Assembly: GCF_002211285.1 (NCBI RefSeq)
Contig: NZ_LOKX01000002.1
Location: 1 to 64,000 of the forward strand
DNA length: 64,000 nucleotides
From: Rhizobium sp. R635
GTDB lineage: Bacteria > Pseudomonadota > Alphaproteobacteria > Rhizobiales > Rhizobiaceae
Direction of reading: 5' to 3'
The number at the start of each line of letters is the position of its first letter. The first letter of the stretch is position 1. Positions 20,806 through 30,200 of the stretch are shown here, piece by piece. Position numbers and translations under genes: made by a program. Below the pieces are notes generated by a model. The model did no database searches. It saw nothing but the letters and a program-made list of their open reading frames with translations, and was not told where the DNA came from.

Positions 20806-21186
20806 TCAGGCGGCAGCGGGTGTCGCCGGCTGCGGCGATTTCGGCGACTTGGCAACGGCGGCGGCAGCAGCGGCGATCGGCGCCTCATAGGGCTTGTAGG
20901 CCGACTTGGCGAGATCGGCATACATTTCGCCGAGCTTCGTCGTCTCGGAGACGAAGCTCTCATAGGCTGATTTGACGTAGCTGGTCTGCAGTTCGAAAGC
21001 GGCCTCGAAGCTCTTGGCGCCGGCCAGCGTTTCGAAATGCGTCACTGCGTCCTGAAAGGACTTCTTGGAATATTCGGCGGCTTCTGTGGCAATCGCCTGA
21101 AAGCCCCTGGCCGTTTCGGAATAGGTTCTCAGCGCCGTGTCGACGGCTTCCTTGCTCTTCTTGTTGGCATCGTCAAAGTTGAACAT
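20806..21186 (-). CDS. Phasin family protein
   Basis: Coats polyhydroxybutyrate granules. 126 residues starting MFNFDDANKKSKEAVDTALR, mostly helical with the phasin pattern ARGFQAIATEAAEYSKKSFQ and ending in an Ala/Pro-rich tail. The ATG at 21186 has GGAGG ten bases upstream; the 20-residue upstream extension (to 21246) is unlikely. A PHB synthase is encoded about 37 kb away in this window. Confidence 0.9.
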   Translation of the reverse strand: MFNFDDANKKSKEAVDTALRTYSETARGFQAIATEAAEYSKKSFQDAVTHFETLAGAKSFEAAFELQTSYVKSAYESFVSETTKLGEMYADLAKSAYKPYEAPIAAAAAAVAKSPKSPQPATPAAA

Positions 21187-21402
21187 GACCGTCCTCCGTT
21201 GGGCTGTTGGATGGCGGCAGGGTAGCTGCAATGCACAAATAGTCAAGTAGTCTTGTGCGGCGCAAAACTCCCAATGGTTGTGTTACAATTATAAAACAAA
21301 GCCTGCGCGCCGGGGCACGTACGTCTTTAATTGATTTTGCTAATATATATCACAAAGCTGCAACCTGAGGCTTCAAATAAATTTTAGCTCGACGGCAAAA
21401 AA

Positions 21403-21435
21403 ACAAAAAAAACCGGGCGGATCGCGCCGCCCGGT
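21403..21435 (-). terminator. Rho-independent terminator of the DUF3126 gene
   Basis: On the minus strand the stem ACCGGGCGG / CCGCCCGGT (21412-21420 with 21427-21435, loop of six) is followed by eight or more T. It lies 24 bases beyond the stop of the DUF3126 gene. Confidence 0.85.
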
Positions 21436-21458
21436 CCTCTTGAAGCGTTCGAGTATGA

Positions 21459-21662
21459 TCAAAGATCGACGTCGAGGATCGCCATCGAAAAATTGTAGGA
21501 GCGGTCGCCGTCCTCGTCATCGACATAGACGACGCCCAGAAATTCTTCGCCGAGATAAACTTCCGCAGAATCGTTCTTGCGCGGACGCGCCTTGACGACG
21601 ATCTGCGGGTTGAGCGTACGTTTGAAATAGGCGTCGAGCTTCTTGATTTCTTCTGGCTTCAC
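21459..21662 (-). CDS. DUF3126 family protein, GTG start
   Basis: Small protein of unknown function conserved in alphaproteobacteria. The GTG at 21662 is preceded at a good distance by CGGAG and gives the 67-residue form VKPEEIKKLDAYFKRTL.., matching the family N-terminus. The longer ATG frame (to 21746) adds 28 residues that look like translated leader. The segment RKNDSAEVYLGEEFLGVVYVDDEDGD is the conserved core. It lies between cysE and a terminator. Confidence 0.85.
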   Translation of the reverse strand: MKPEEIKKLDAYFKRTLNPQIVVKARPRKNDSAEVYLGEEFLGVVYVDDEDGDRSYNFSMAILDVDL

Positions 21663-21796
21663 TCTGTCATCTCCGTAAGCGGTCTTGATTGACCGCTTCT
21701 TGCACAGGAAAAGCAGCGGTGTAAAGGCAAGGTTGCCACTTGGCATGGCCTGTCCCCGCCCCGTTCCTGCCGCCCGTCCTATCCTTTACCTAGCGC

Positions 21797-22630
21797 TCAG
21801 ATATCGGCGCCGATTACCTGGTCCATGTTGCGCGACGGCTCGGAACAACCGGCTTCGCCGACGACCTTGGCCGGGACGCCCGCGACCGTCTTCTTCGGCG
21901 GCACCGCCTTGAGGACGACGGAACCTGCGGCAACGCGCGAGCAGTAGCCGATCTCGATATTGCCGAGGATCTTCGCGCCGGCGCCGATCATGACGCCGCT
22001 GCCGATCTTCGGGTGGCGGTCGGCGCCTTCCTTGCCGGTGCCGCCAAGCGTTACGCCATGCAGGATCGAGACGTTGTCGCCGATGACGGCGGTCTCGCCG
22101 ACGACGAGGCCGGTCGCGTGGTCGAGGAAGATGCCCTTGCCGATACGGGCGGCCGGATTGATGTCGGTCTGGAAGACGCTGGAGGAGCGGCTCTGCAGAT
22201 AGAGCGCGAAATCACGCCGGCCGCGGTTCAGCAGCCAATGAGCGAGACGATGCGTCTGCAACGCATGGAAACCCTTGAAATAGAGCACAGCCTCCATGAA
22301 GCGCAGGCAGGCCGGATCGCGGTCGTAGACGGCCTGGATATCGACGCGCAGGATGGAACTCCACTCCGGCCAGTCGAGCAGCATTTCTTCAAAGGTCTGG
22401 CGCAGCAGGTTCGCCTGCATGTCGGGATGATCGAGACGTTCGCAGATGCGATGGATGACGCATTCCTCGAGCGAATGGTAGTTGATCACCGTCGAATAGA
22501 GGAAGGCGGCGAGAACCGGATCTTTTTCGGCCGCGATCCGTGCTTCTTCGCGCAGGCTGTCCCAGATGGGATCCATCACCTTCACGGGATGGCCTGTCTC
22601 AAAGGCACGAATGTCTGTCTTTGCGACCAT
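21797..22630 (-). CDS. cysE: Serine O-acetyltransferase CysE
   Basis: Acetylates serine to O-acetylserine, the first step of cysteine synthesis. 277 residues from MVAKTDIRAFETGHPVKVMD: a helical N-terminal half and a left-handed beta-helix C-terminal half with DINPAARIGKGIFLDHATGLVVGE and GVTLGGTGKEGADRHPKIG, which hold the catalytic His/Asp. The ATG at 22630 has a GAGGAGAG site upstream (GGAGAG around 22637-22643); the open frame to 22735 is not needed. Upstream are two direct GGAATGCC repeats 14 bases apart (about 22654-22675). Confidence 0.95.
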   Translation of the reverse strand: MVAKTDIRAFETGHPVKVMDPIWDSLREEARIAAEKDPVLAAFLYSTVINYHSLEECVIHRICERLDHPDMQANLLRQTFEEMLLDWPEWSSILRVDIQAVYDRDPACLRFMEAVLYFKGFHALQTHRLAHWLLNRGRRDFALYLQSRSSSVFQTDINPAARIGKGIFLDHATGLVVGETAVIGDNVSILHGVTLGGTGKEGADRHPKIGSGVMIGAGAKILGNIEIGYCSRVAAGSVVLKAVPPKKTVAGVPAKVVGEAGCSEPSRNMDQVIGADI

Positions 22631-22760
22631 CGCCGCTCTCCTCGTTACCAACAGGAATGCCGTTTTCGGAATGCCAATATATAGAGGAAAACGGCAATAA
22701 CATAAATGGGTGCCGCCGCCATGGTTTTTTAGCATGGCTTTTCGGCATCACGATTATGTG

Positions 22761-23546
22761 TCACCGGTCGGAGATATTTCCGTAGAAGGCCAGCACCGCC
22801 TGTTTGAAGACCTTGTCGCCGACCGCGAGCATATGGTCGCGACCCGGAATATCGAGGGCTTCGGCATTGGGCATCAGCGCCGCCAATTCCTGCGGCGAGC
22901 CGGCAATATCGTCCTTCGTGCCGACGCCGATCAGCGTCGGCATATCGAGCTTGCCCATATCCGCGCGTGCAACCAGATCGCGCGAGCCGCGAATGCAGAC
23001 GGCAAGGGCGAGGCGGTCGCTCTTCGTCTGCTCGGCGAAGGCGCGGAACATCCGGCCGCGGTCATGCGTCACCTCGTCGAGCGAGGGAGCCAGCAGCGCA
23101 TCGGCGATCGGGTCCCAGTCGCCGACACCGTCGGTCATGCCGATGCCGAGGCCGCCCAGCACCAGCGAACGGACCCGATGCGGATTGGCGAGCGCTGCAA
23201 ACACCGAAATGCGCGCGCCCATCGAATAGCCCATGATATTGGCTTCCGGGATGCCGAGATGGTCGAGCAGCGCGATCGCATCGCCGGCCATGACCCATGG
23301 ACGATAGGCTTCGGCATCGTGCGGCTTGTCGCTTGCACCGTGGCCGCGATTGTCGATGGCGATCACCCGGTAGCCGGCATCGCCTAGCGTTTTCAGCCAG
23401 CCGGGATGCACCCAGTTGACGTTTGCCGTCGAAGCAAAGCCGTGGATCAACAAGACGGGCTCGCCGGATGGATCGCCTTCGTCGAAAAAGGCGAGTTTCA
23501 ATCCGTCGTGGGTGAAGCTTGAAAAAACTGGCGTATTCAGGTTCAT
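22761..23546 (-). CDS. Alpha/beta fold hydrolase
   Basis: 261-residue single-domain alpha/beta hydrolase of unknown substrate. Oxyanion motif LLIHGFAST, the IDNRGHGASDKP strand-loop and the nucleophile elbow GYSMGAR with Ser108 are visible; the catalytic His is in PGRDHML near residue 240. No signal peptide. It sits between cysE and the divergent zinc-finger gene. Confidence 0.9.
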   Translation of the reverse strand: MNLNTPVFSSFTHDGLKLAFFDEGDPSGEPVLLIHGFASTANVNWVHPGWLKTLGDAGYRVIAIDNRGHGASDKPHDAEAYRPWVMAGDAIALLDHLGIPEANIMGYSMGARISVFAALANPHRVRSLVLGGLGIGMTDGVGDWDPIADALLAPSLDEVTHDRGRMFRAFAEQTKSDRLALAVCIRGSRDLVARADMGKLDMPTLIGVGTKDDIAGSPQELAALMPNAEALDIPGRDHMLAVGDKVFKQAVLAFYGNISDR

Positions 23547-23701
23547 CGGCCTTCCTTTTTGGCGCGACCATAATCGAGCCGCCCGCCAGCGTGAAGCCGG
23601 AAACTGGCTAAAAACTGTGCCGGGCGCGGCGCTTTGGCTCTACACATTTGCGGCGAAGACTTATAAGGTCCGCGCACATTTCAAAGCATTCGGAGAGCGA
23701 C

Positions 23702-23947
23702 ATGGCCGGCCACAACATCCCCCACTTCCAGAACGACGGCGGTCACCGGGTTATCGAAGTCGGCGTCAAGGAGTTCATGTGCACCGGCGCTTCGGCTCCC
23801 TTCGACCACCCGCATATCTTCATCGACATGGGCGACGACAACGAGAAGGTCTGTTCCTACTGCTCGACGCTCTATCGCTTCAATTCCTCGCTCAAGCCGA
23901 GCCAGACCAACCCGGCCGGCTGCGTCTTCCACGTGAAGGCGGCGTAG
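23702..23947 (+). CDS. Zinc-finger protein, NDUFS6-like (zf-CHCC)
   Basis: 81-residue homologue of the zinc-binding respiratory complex I accessory subunit NDUFS6. The start MAGHNIPHFQNDGG at 23702 has GGAGAG upstream. Zinc ligands are visible as the Cys of EFMCTG, the His in FDHPH and the CSYC pair of KVCSYCSTLY. In alphaproteobacteria this subunit is part of complex I; its partner NDUFS4 is encoded at 38221. Confidence 0.88.
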   Translation: MAGHNIPHFQNDGGHRVIEVGVKEFMCTGASAPFDHPHIFIDMGDDNEKVCSYCSTLYRFNSSLKPSQTNPAGCVFHVKAA

Positions 23948-23974
23948 TCAGTCCAGGCCAGGATCGGACGGACA

Positions 23975-25129
23975 ATGCCGGTCGAACACGCCGCCATCAT
24001 CGGCGCCGGGATATCAGGGCTGACCGCTGCCCTTTCGCTTTCACGCCGCGGCATCAGCTCGGAGATTTTCGAGCAGGCAAGCGAACTCACCGAGGTGGGC
24101 GCCGGATTGCAGGTGTCACCGAACGCCTCCCGCATCCTTGACGAACTCGGCGTCCTCGAAGAACTGTCGAAGGTCTGGCTCGAGCCGGACGCGATCCGGC
24201 TGATCTCGGGCGGTTCGCTGCGCCAGCTCGCGGCCGTGCCGGCAGGCAAATTCGCACGGGAGCGCTGGCGCGCGCCCTATGGCGTCCTGCATCGCACCAC
24301 CTTGCAGAAAACCCTTCTGGCTGCGGTCGAGGCAGATCCGCTCTGCCGGCTTCATCTCGGCGTACGGATGGAGGCGAGCCTACCGCCCTGCGAGAGCACG
24401 GCCGATCTCGTCATCGGCGCGGACGGCGTCTGGTCGAAGCTCCGGCAATCCATTCCCGCCAGCCCCTCGACGCGTTTTTCCGGCAATATCGCCTACCGCT
24501 TCACCATTACCGAAGCGGAAGCGCCCGGTTTTCTCGATCGGACGTGCGTTTCCGCTTTCCTCGGCGGTTCGGCGCATCTCGTCTCCTATCCGCTGAAGGA
24601 GGCCGGCAGCTTCAACATGGTGGCGATTACCGCCGGCAACCTCGCGCCGCAGACCTGGCAAAGCGAGCCGGCGGCCGAGCAGCGCGCGCAGTTGCGGGCG
24701 CGCTTTTCCGGCTGGAACACCGCCATCCTGTCGCTTCTCGAAAGACAGGCGAAGCTGACGTTCTGGCCGCTGTTCGAAACCACGGCAGGCGCGTGGCAGG
24801 ACGGAAGACGGACGGTTTTGATCGGCGACGCCGCGCATGCGATGATGCCCTTTGCCGCACAGGGCGCGGCGATGGCGATCGAAGACGCCTACGAGCTTGC
24901 CGCTTTTCTTCCCGGCCGTCCGGTCGCGGAAGCGCTTTCGCTTTTCGAAAAACATCGCGCGCCACGCATAGCAAGGCTTCGCCAGCGCGGCGCCTTCAAC
25001 CAATTCGCCTATCATGCCAAGGGGCCGATCCGGATCGGCCGGGATTTCGTGCTCGGCCTCAAGCCGCCGCAAAGCCTGGCGGCCGATCTCGACTGGATCT
25101 ACGGCTACCGCGCCGTGCATCTGCCATAG
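23975..25129 (+). CDS. FAD-dependent monooxygenase (salicylate hydroxylase type)
   Basis: 384-residue class A flavoprotein monooxygenase. The dinucleotide motif AAIIGAGISGLTAAL is at the N-terminus, the DG motif in LVIGADGVWS near residue 145, and the FAD-ribityl motif GDAAHAMMPFAAQGAAMAIEDA near residue 285. Substrate unknown; the family covers salicylate, 6-hydroxynicotinate and other aromatic acids. It follows the zinc-finger gene by 27 bases, which looks like a chance pairing. Confidence 0.88.
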   Translation: MPVEHAAIIGAGISGLTAALSLSRRGISSEIFEQASELTEVGAGLQVSPNASRILDELGVLEELSKVWLEPDAIRLISGGSLRQLAAVPAGKFARERWRAPYGVLHRTTLQKTLLAAVEADPLCRLHLGVRMEASLPPCESTADLVIGADGVWSKLRQSIPASPSTRFSGNIAYRFTITEAEAPGFLDRTCVSAFLGGSAHLVSYPLKEAGSFNMVAITAGNLAPQTWQSEPAAEQRAQLRARFSGWNTAILSLLERQAKLTFWPLFETTAGAWQDGRRTVLIGDAAHAMMPFAAQGAAMAIEDAYELAAFLPGRPVAEALSLFEKHRAPRIARLRQRGAFNQFAYHAKGPIRIGRDFVLGLKPPQSLAADLDWIYGYRAVHLP

Positions 25130-25155
25130 GCGATGACGGCGCGCCGGCCATCCGC

Positions 25156-26346
25156 TCAGACGGCGCTTGCGGCTGCAAAACCCCGTTCGATGTCGGCCTT
25201 GAGATCGGCCACGTCCTCGATACCGATCTGCAGGCGGATGACCGGGCCGTCGGTCGGGGCTTTGGCGACGGTGCGATCTTTAAGATTCGCTTGCAGGGCA
25301 AGGCTTTCAAAGCCGCCCCAGGAATAGCCGAGACCGAAAATCCTGAGCGCGTCGAGGAAGGCATGCGCCTTTGCCTTGAACTTTTCCGGGCTGTCTACGG
25401 CAAGCACGAAGGAAAAGATGCCGCTCGCACCCTTGAAATCGCGCTTCCAGATATTGTGGGAGGGAAAACTCGGCAGGGCTGGATGCAGCACGCGGGCGAC
25501 ATCCTCCCTGCCCTCCAGCCATTCCGCGATATCAAGCGCGCTTTCATAATGCCGCTCGAGGCGCAGGCCCATGGTGCGCAGTCCCCGCAGGATCTGGTAA
25601 GCATCGTCGGGCGCGCCGCAGATGCCGAGCGCGCCGTTCGTTTCCTTCAGCCGCGGCCAGTGCTCGGCATTGGCCGACACGGTTCCGAGCAGGATATCGG
25701 AATGACCCGACGGATACTTCGTCGAAGCGTGAATGGAAATGTCGACGCCGTGATCGAGCGGCCTGAAATAGAGCGGCGTCGCCCAGGTATTGTCCATCAT
25801 GACGACGGCGCCGTGGCGGTGCGCAACGGCCGAGATCGCCGGAATATCCTGCATTTCGAAGGTATTGGAGCCGGGAGCCTCGGTATGGACGATCTTCGTG
25901 TTCGGCCGGAACAGCGCCTCGATTCCGGCACCGATTGACGGATCGTAATATTCCACCTCGACGCCGAGGCGCTTCAACATCGTATCGCAGAAATGGCGCG
26001 TGGGGCCGTAAACCGAATCGACGACGAGCGCATGATCGCCGGCGGCGGCGAAACCCAGGAACGGAATGGTCACGGCGGCAAGACCCGAGGGTACGAGGAT
26101 CGTGCCGGCGGAACCCTCGAGCGCATCGATCGCCTCACAGAGCGCGTCCGTCGTCGGCGTGCCGCGCGTCCCGTAGGTGTATTTCTGCGCATGCGTCTCC
26201 ATCGTGCGGGCATTCGGAAAAAGCACCGTCGAAGCATGCACGACCGGCGGATTGATGAAGCCGTGATAGTCGAAAGGATCGTTGCCGATATGGGTCAGGC
26301 GGGTGTTGATGCCGGCGTTCTCAAGCAGACTGTCTTTGTCGTTCAT
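25156..26346 (-). CDS. metC: Cystathionine beta-lyase
   Basis: PLP enzyme of the Cys/Met metabolism family that splits cystathionine to homocysteine, pyruvate and ammonia. 396 residues; the PLP-binding lysine is in SIHASTKYPSGHSD, the active-site tyrosine/arginine in QKYTYGTRGTPTTDALCEAI, and ETNGALG and YSWGGFESL fit the beta-lyase branch. Convergent with the FAD monooxygenase. Other Cys/Met PLP lyases are possible, but the motif set favours MetC. Confidence 0.88.
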   Translation of the reverse strand: MNDKDSLLENAGINTRLTHIGNDPFDYHGFINPPVVHASTVLFPNARTMETHAQKYTYGTRGTPTTDALCEAIDALEGSAGTILVPSGLAAVTIPFLGFAAAGDHALVVDSVYGPTRHFCDTMLKRLGVEVEYYDPSIGAGIEALFRPNTKIVHTEAPGSNTFEMQDIPAISAVAHRHGAVVMMDNTWATPLYFRPLDHGVDISIHASTKYPSGHSDILLGTVSANAEHWPRLKETNGALGICGAPDDAYQILRGLRTMGLRLERHYESALDIAEWLEGREDVARVLHPALPSFPSHNIWKRDFKGASGIFSFVLAVDSPEKFKAKAHAFLDALRIFGLGYSWGGFESLALQANLKDRTVAKAPTDGPVIRLQIGIEDVADLKADIERGFAAASAV

Positions 26347-26706
26347 GTCGGAAATGGCCTTTGGCGAAGAAGCGCGAGAGCGAACCTTTGGACGCCTCGC
26401 CGTTTCCGGTCAACCCCTTGAAGATCGTTGCAGGCGGCGCTGCGGAATGAGCGAATTTTCGATTTTCGCGTTATTTTTCCGCAAGCGGACGCCTATTTCA
26501 TAGTCAGCAGCCCAGGAATGCAGCGCAATCTGCCAAAATCCTGAAATTTGCCGCAATTATTGATGGCGACACTTGACCATGGTGACATTTGCGACTGTGA
26601 TAGAGTCACTCGCGCCGGGAGGGTGTCGAGACAATGGGGGCGGCAGGTTTTTCCGCCGGAACTCCCCACAAGAAAATATAAGACAACGGAAAAGGTTGGG
26701 AAAAAA
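26347..26706. promoter_or_regulatory. Divergent intergenic region between metC and aapJ
   Basis: 360 bases without a supported gene. Candidate promoter elements for aapJ are TTGACC at 26573-26578 and a weak TGATAG-like -10 about 19 bases further. An interrupted inverted repeat GTGAC..GTCAC (26583-26609) overlaps them and could be a regulator site. The 3' end is A-rich with an AAAAGGTTGGGAAAAAA stretch directly before the aapJ ATG. Confidence 0.35.
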
Positions 26707-27732
26707 ATGAAGAACAAGCTTCTGTCGGCCGCGATCGGCGCAGCAGTTTTCGCTCTTGGCACCTCGGCTGCTTCAGCCACTACCCTTGGAGACGTAAAGG
26801 CAAAAGGTTTCGTTCAGTGCGGCGTCAATACCGGTCTCGCCGGCTTTTCCGCACCTGACGCATCCGGCAATTGGGCCGGCTTCGACGTCGACTTCTGCAA
26901 GGCCGTCGCCTCAGCCGTCTTCGGCGACCCCACCAAGGTGAAGTTCACCCCCCTCAGCGCTGCAAACCGCTTCCCGGCTCTTCAATCCGGGGAAGTCGAC
27001 CTGCTCGCCCGCAATACGACATGGTCGATCAACCGCGACACCGCTCTCGGCCTGAACTTCCGTTTCGTCAATTACTATGACGGCCAGGGCTTCATGGTTC
27101 GCAAGAGCCTGAACGTGAAGTCGGCGCTCGAACTGTCCGGCGCATCCGTGTGCGTACAGTCGGGCACGACCACCGAGCTCAACCTCGCCGACTACTTCAA
27201 GGCCAACAACCTTCAGTACAACCCGGTCGTCTTCGAAAAGCTGGATGAGGTCAACGCCGCCTATGATGCCGGCCGCTGCGACGTCTACACGACCGACCAG
27301 TCCGGTCTCTATTCGCTGCGCCTGACGCTGAAGAACCCGGATGAACATGCGATCCTGCCGGAAATCATCTCCAAGGAGCCGCTCGCCCCGGCCGTTCGCC
27401 AGGGTGATGACCAGTGGTTCGATATCGTCAGCTGGGTTGGCTACGCCATGATCAATGCCGAGGAATTCGGCATCACGCAGGCGAATGTCGACGACATGAA
27501 GAACTCGCCGAACCCCGACATCAAGCGCTTCCTCGGTGTTGAAGCCGATACCAAGATCGGCACCGATCTCGGCCTGACCAACGACTGGGCCTACAACATC
27601 GTCAAGAACGTCGGCAATTACGGCGAATCCTTCGAACGCAATATCGGCCAGGGCAGCCCGCTGAAGATCGCACGCGGTCTCAACGCTCTCTGGAACAAGG
27701 GCGGCCTGCAGTACGCGCCGCCGGTTCGCTGA
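26707..27732 (+). CDS. aapJ: General L-amino acid ABC transporter, periplasmic binding protein AapJ
   Basis: Binds a broad range of L-amino acids in the periplasm for the Aap system, which in R. leguminosarum is needed for effective symbiosis. 341 residues with a signal peptide (MKNKLLSAAIGAAVFALGTS to about residue 23) and the family 3 solute-binding fold: VKAKGFVQCGVNTGLAGFS, GFDVDFCKAVASAVFGD, RFPALQSGEVDLLARNTTWS. The ATG at 26707 gives a proper signal peptide; the frame extends further upstream without meaning. First gene of aapJQMP. Confidence 0.95.
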   Translation: MKNKLLSAAIGAAVFALGTSAASATTLGDVKAKGFVQCGVNTGLAGFSAPDASGNWAGFDVDFCKAVASAVFGDPTKVKFTPLSAANRFPALQSGEVDLLARNTTWSINRDTALGLNFRFVNYYDGQGFMVRKSLNVKSALELSGASVCVQSGTTTELNLADYFKANNLQYNPVVFEKLDEVNAAYDAGRCDVYTTDQSGLYSLRLTLKNPDEHAILPEIISKEPLAPAVRQGDDQWFDIVSWVGYAMINAEEFGITQANVDDMKNSPNPDIKRFLGVEADTKIGTDLGLTNDWAYNIVKNVGNYGESFERNIGQGSPLKIARGLNALWNKGGLQYAPPVR

Positions 27733-27753
27733 TCGGCATTACGCATGAAAGCC

Positions 27754-27777
27754 GGAAGGGCGGGAAACTGCCTTTCC
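27754..27777 (+). terminator. Intercistronic stem-loop between aapJ and aapQ
   Basis: GGAAGGGC (27754-27761) pairs with GCCTTTCC (27770-27777) with one G-U pair around an eight-base loop, not followed by a T run. Such hairpins after binding-protein genes usually stabilise or partly terminate the message, so that the binding protein is made in excess over the membrane subunits. Confidence 0.5.
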
Positions 27778-27814
27778 TCCTCCTATAAAAAAGCTCCGAA
27801 AAGGAGCGCATAAC

Positions 27815-29035
27815 GTGGGGAATTGGCCAGGTATGACGCATCAGGTTGCGGGTTCAACACCTATAGCCAGGAGCGGCTGGAGCTTTCAGTCCGCCCTTTA
27901 CGACCCGAGAGTTCGGGGCATTTTCTTTCAAGTCCTTACCATCGTATCGCTGGTCGCCTTCGTCTGGTTTGTTGCGCACAACACGGCAGTCAATCTGGCG
28001 CGCGCCAACATCGCATCGGGCTTCGGCTTTCTGAATGGCCGCGCCGGTTTCGAAGTCGGCCAATCGCTGATCGCCTATTCAGCCGATTCGACCTATGGCC
28101 GCGCCTTGGTCGTCGGTCTTCTGAATACGATTCTGATCGCCGTTACCGGCATCATTACAGCCACCATCATCGGCTTCCTCATCGGCATCGGCCGGCTGTC
28201 GCGGAATTGGCTGATCGCCAAGCTCTGCACGGTTTATGTGGAAGTCTTCCGCAATATTCCGCCGCTGCTGGTTATTTTCTTCTGGTATTCGGGCGTTCTG
28301 GCGGTTCTGCCGAATGCGCGCGAGTCGCTGCATCTGCCGTTCGGGTCGTATCTCAACAATCGCGGCCTTTCCTTTCCCAAGCCAATCTTCGGTGAGGGCT
28401 TCTGGATCGTCGGCATCGCTTTCGTCATCGCGATCGTCGCCGTTATCGCGACGGCCAGATGGGCGCACCGCCGGCAGGCGGCGACGGGGCAGCCGTTCCA
28501 CACGATCTGGGTTTCGATCGGCCTGCTTATCGGCCTGCCACTCATTGCTTTCCTGGTCGCGGGGACGCCGCTTTCCTTCGATTATCCGATCGCGGGCAAA
28601 TTCAATCTCACCGGCGGCTCCGTCGTCGGGCCTGAGTTCATCTCGCTGTTCCTGGCGCTTTCCTTCTACACCGCCGCCTTCATCGCCGAAATCGTGCGTG
28701 CAGGCATCCGCGGTGTGCCGAAGGGACAGACGGAAGCTGCCGCAGCACTGGGCCTGCATCCCTCGTCGATCACCCGTTTGGTCGTCATTCCGCAGGCCTT
28801 CCGCATCATCATTCCGCCGCTCAGCAGCCAGTATCTCAATCTCACCAAGAACTCATCGCTGGCGATCGCCATCGGCTTTGCCGATCTCGTCGCCGTCGGC
28901 AGCACGACGCTGAACCAGACCGGGCAGGCTGTCGAGGTGATCCTGATCTGGATGGTCATTTACCTCGCCCTCAGTATCGTGACCTCGCTGTTCATGAACT
29001 GGTTCAATGCCAAGATGGCGCTGGTGGAGAGATAA
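27815..29035 (+). CDS. aapQ: General L-amino acid ABC transporter, permease AapQ
   Basis: One of two inner-membrane permeases of the Aap transporter. 406 residues; an AAGGAG site (27801-27806) at eight bases spacing supports the GTG start at 27815, although an ATG lies six codons later. Several hydrophobic segments, and the ABC permease loop (EAA motif) [28 protein letters not shown] near residue 310. The periplasmic insert between helices is long, as usual for AapQ. Confidence 0.94.
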   Translation: MGNWPGMTHQVAGSTPIARSGWSFQSALYDPRVRGIFFQVLTIVSLVAFVWFVAHNTAVNLARANIASGFGFLNGRAGFEVGQSLIAYSADSTYGRALVVGLLNTILIAVTGIITATIIGFLIGIGRLSRNWLIAKLCTVYVEVFRNIPPLLVIFFWYSGVLAVLPNARESLHLPFGSYLNNRGLSFPKPIFGEGFWIVGIAFVIAIVAVIATARWAHRRQAATGQPFHTIWVSIGLLIGLPLIAFLVAGTPLSFDYPIAGKFNLTGGSVVGPEFISLFLALSFYTAAFIAEIVRAGIRGVPKGQTEAAAALGLHPSSITRLVVIPQAFRIIIPPLSSQYLNLTKNSSLAIAIGFADLVAVGSTTLNQTGQAVEVILIWMVIYLALSIVTSLFMNWFNAKMALVER

Positions 29036-29036
29036 G

Positions 29037-30182
29037 ATGAGCAACAGTTTCGTCAGAACCGCCATGCTGGCGCCGGAGCCGGCCCCTTCAGGGGAAAAAG
29101 GCGCCGGAGCCTGGATCCGCCGCAACCTGCTTGCGACACCGAAGGACATAGTCCTTACCATCCTGGCTGCCGTCTTTATCGGCTGGGCCCTCCTCCACGC
29201 GATCGACTGGCTCTTCATACAGGCGGTCTGGACCGGTCCGGACCGCACCTTCTGCGCCACAACAGTCCAGGGCGGCATTCAGCCGGACGGCTGGAGCGGC
29301 GCGTGCTGGGCCTTCGTCAATGCCAAATTCGACCAGTTCGTTTTTGGACGTTATCCGCTCGACGAGCGCTGGCGGCCGACGCTGGTCGGCATTCTCTTCG
29401 TCCTCCTGCTGGTGCCGATGCTCATCCCCTCGGCGCCGCGCAAGAGCCTGAACGCCATCCTCCTCTTCATCGCGCTGCCGATCGTCGCCTTCATTCTGCT
29501 TTACGGCGGATTTGGCCTGGAAATCATCGAGACGCCACTCTGGGGCGGGCTGCTGGTGACGCTGGTGCTCTCCTTCGTCGGCATCGCCGTCTCCTTCCCG
29601 GTCGGCATTGTCCTGGCGCTCGGAAGACGCTCGCAGATGCCCGTCATCCGCACGGTCTGCATCATCTTCATCGAAGTCGTCCGCGGTGTGCCGCTGATTA
29701 CCGTCCTCTTCATGGCGAGCGTCATGCTGCCGCTCTTCCTGCCCGCCGGCTGGACGGTGGATAAGCTCCTGCGCGCGATCGTAGGTGTATCGATCTTTGC
29801 CTCCGCCTATATGGCCGAGGTCATCCGCGGCGGCCTGCAGGCAATTCCCAAGGGCCAGTTCGAGGGCGCCGATTCACTCGGGCTCGGCTACTGGCAGAAG
29901 ATGCGTTTGGTCATCATGCCGCAGGCGATCAAGCTGGTGATCCCAGGCATCGTCAACACCTTCATCGGCATGTTCAAGGATACGTCACTGGTGTCGATCA
30001 TCAGCATGTTCGACCTTCTCGGCATCGTTCGTCTCAACTTCGTCGATCCGAGCTGGGCGACCGCAGTAACGCCGCTGACGGGGCTGATCTTCGCCGGCTT
30101 CGCCTTCTGGCTTTTCTGCTTCGGCATGTCGCGCTATTCAGCATTCATGGAACGTCACCTCGACACCGGCCACAAACGATAA
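29037..30182 (+). CDS. aapM: General L-amino acid ABC transporter, permease AapM
   Basis: Second permease subunit. 381 residues from [10 protein letters not shown]; the ATG begins one base after the aapQ stop. Hydrophobic helices throughout and the EAA loop [20 protein letters not shown] near residue 280. The N-terminal 30 residues are cytoplasmic. Translationally linked to aapQ. Confidence 0.94.
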   Translation: MSNSFVRTAMLAPEPAPSGEKGAGAWIRRNLLATPKDIVLTILAAVFIGWALLHAIDWLFIQAVWTGPDRTFCATTVQGGIQPDGWSGACWAFVNAKFDQFVFGRYPLDERWRPTLVGILFVLLLVPMLIPSAPRKSLNAILLFIALPIVAFILLYGGFGLEIIETPLWGGLLVTLVLSFVGIAVSFPVGIVLALGRRSQMPVIRTVCIIFIEVVRGVPLITVLFMASVMLPLFLPAGWTVDKLLRAIVGVSIFASAYMAEVIRGGLQAIPKGQFEGADSLGLGYWQKMRLVIMPQAIKLVIPGIVNTFIGMFKDTSLVSIISMFDLLGIVRLNFVDPSWATAVTPLTGLIFAGFAFWLFCFGMSRYSAFMERHLDTGHKR

Positions 30183-30200
30183 GAATGAGGGAAAATAATC

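Noticed and set aside
26347..26706. Possible SAM riboswitch in front of metC
   Set aside because: Looked for the conserved SAM-II pattern on the minus strand and did not see it.
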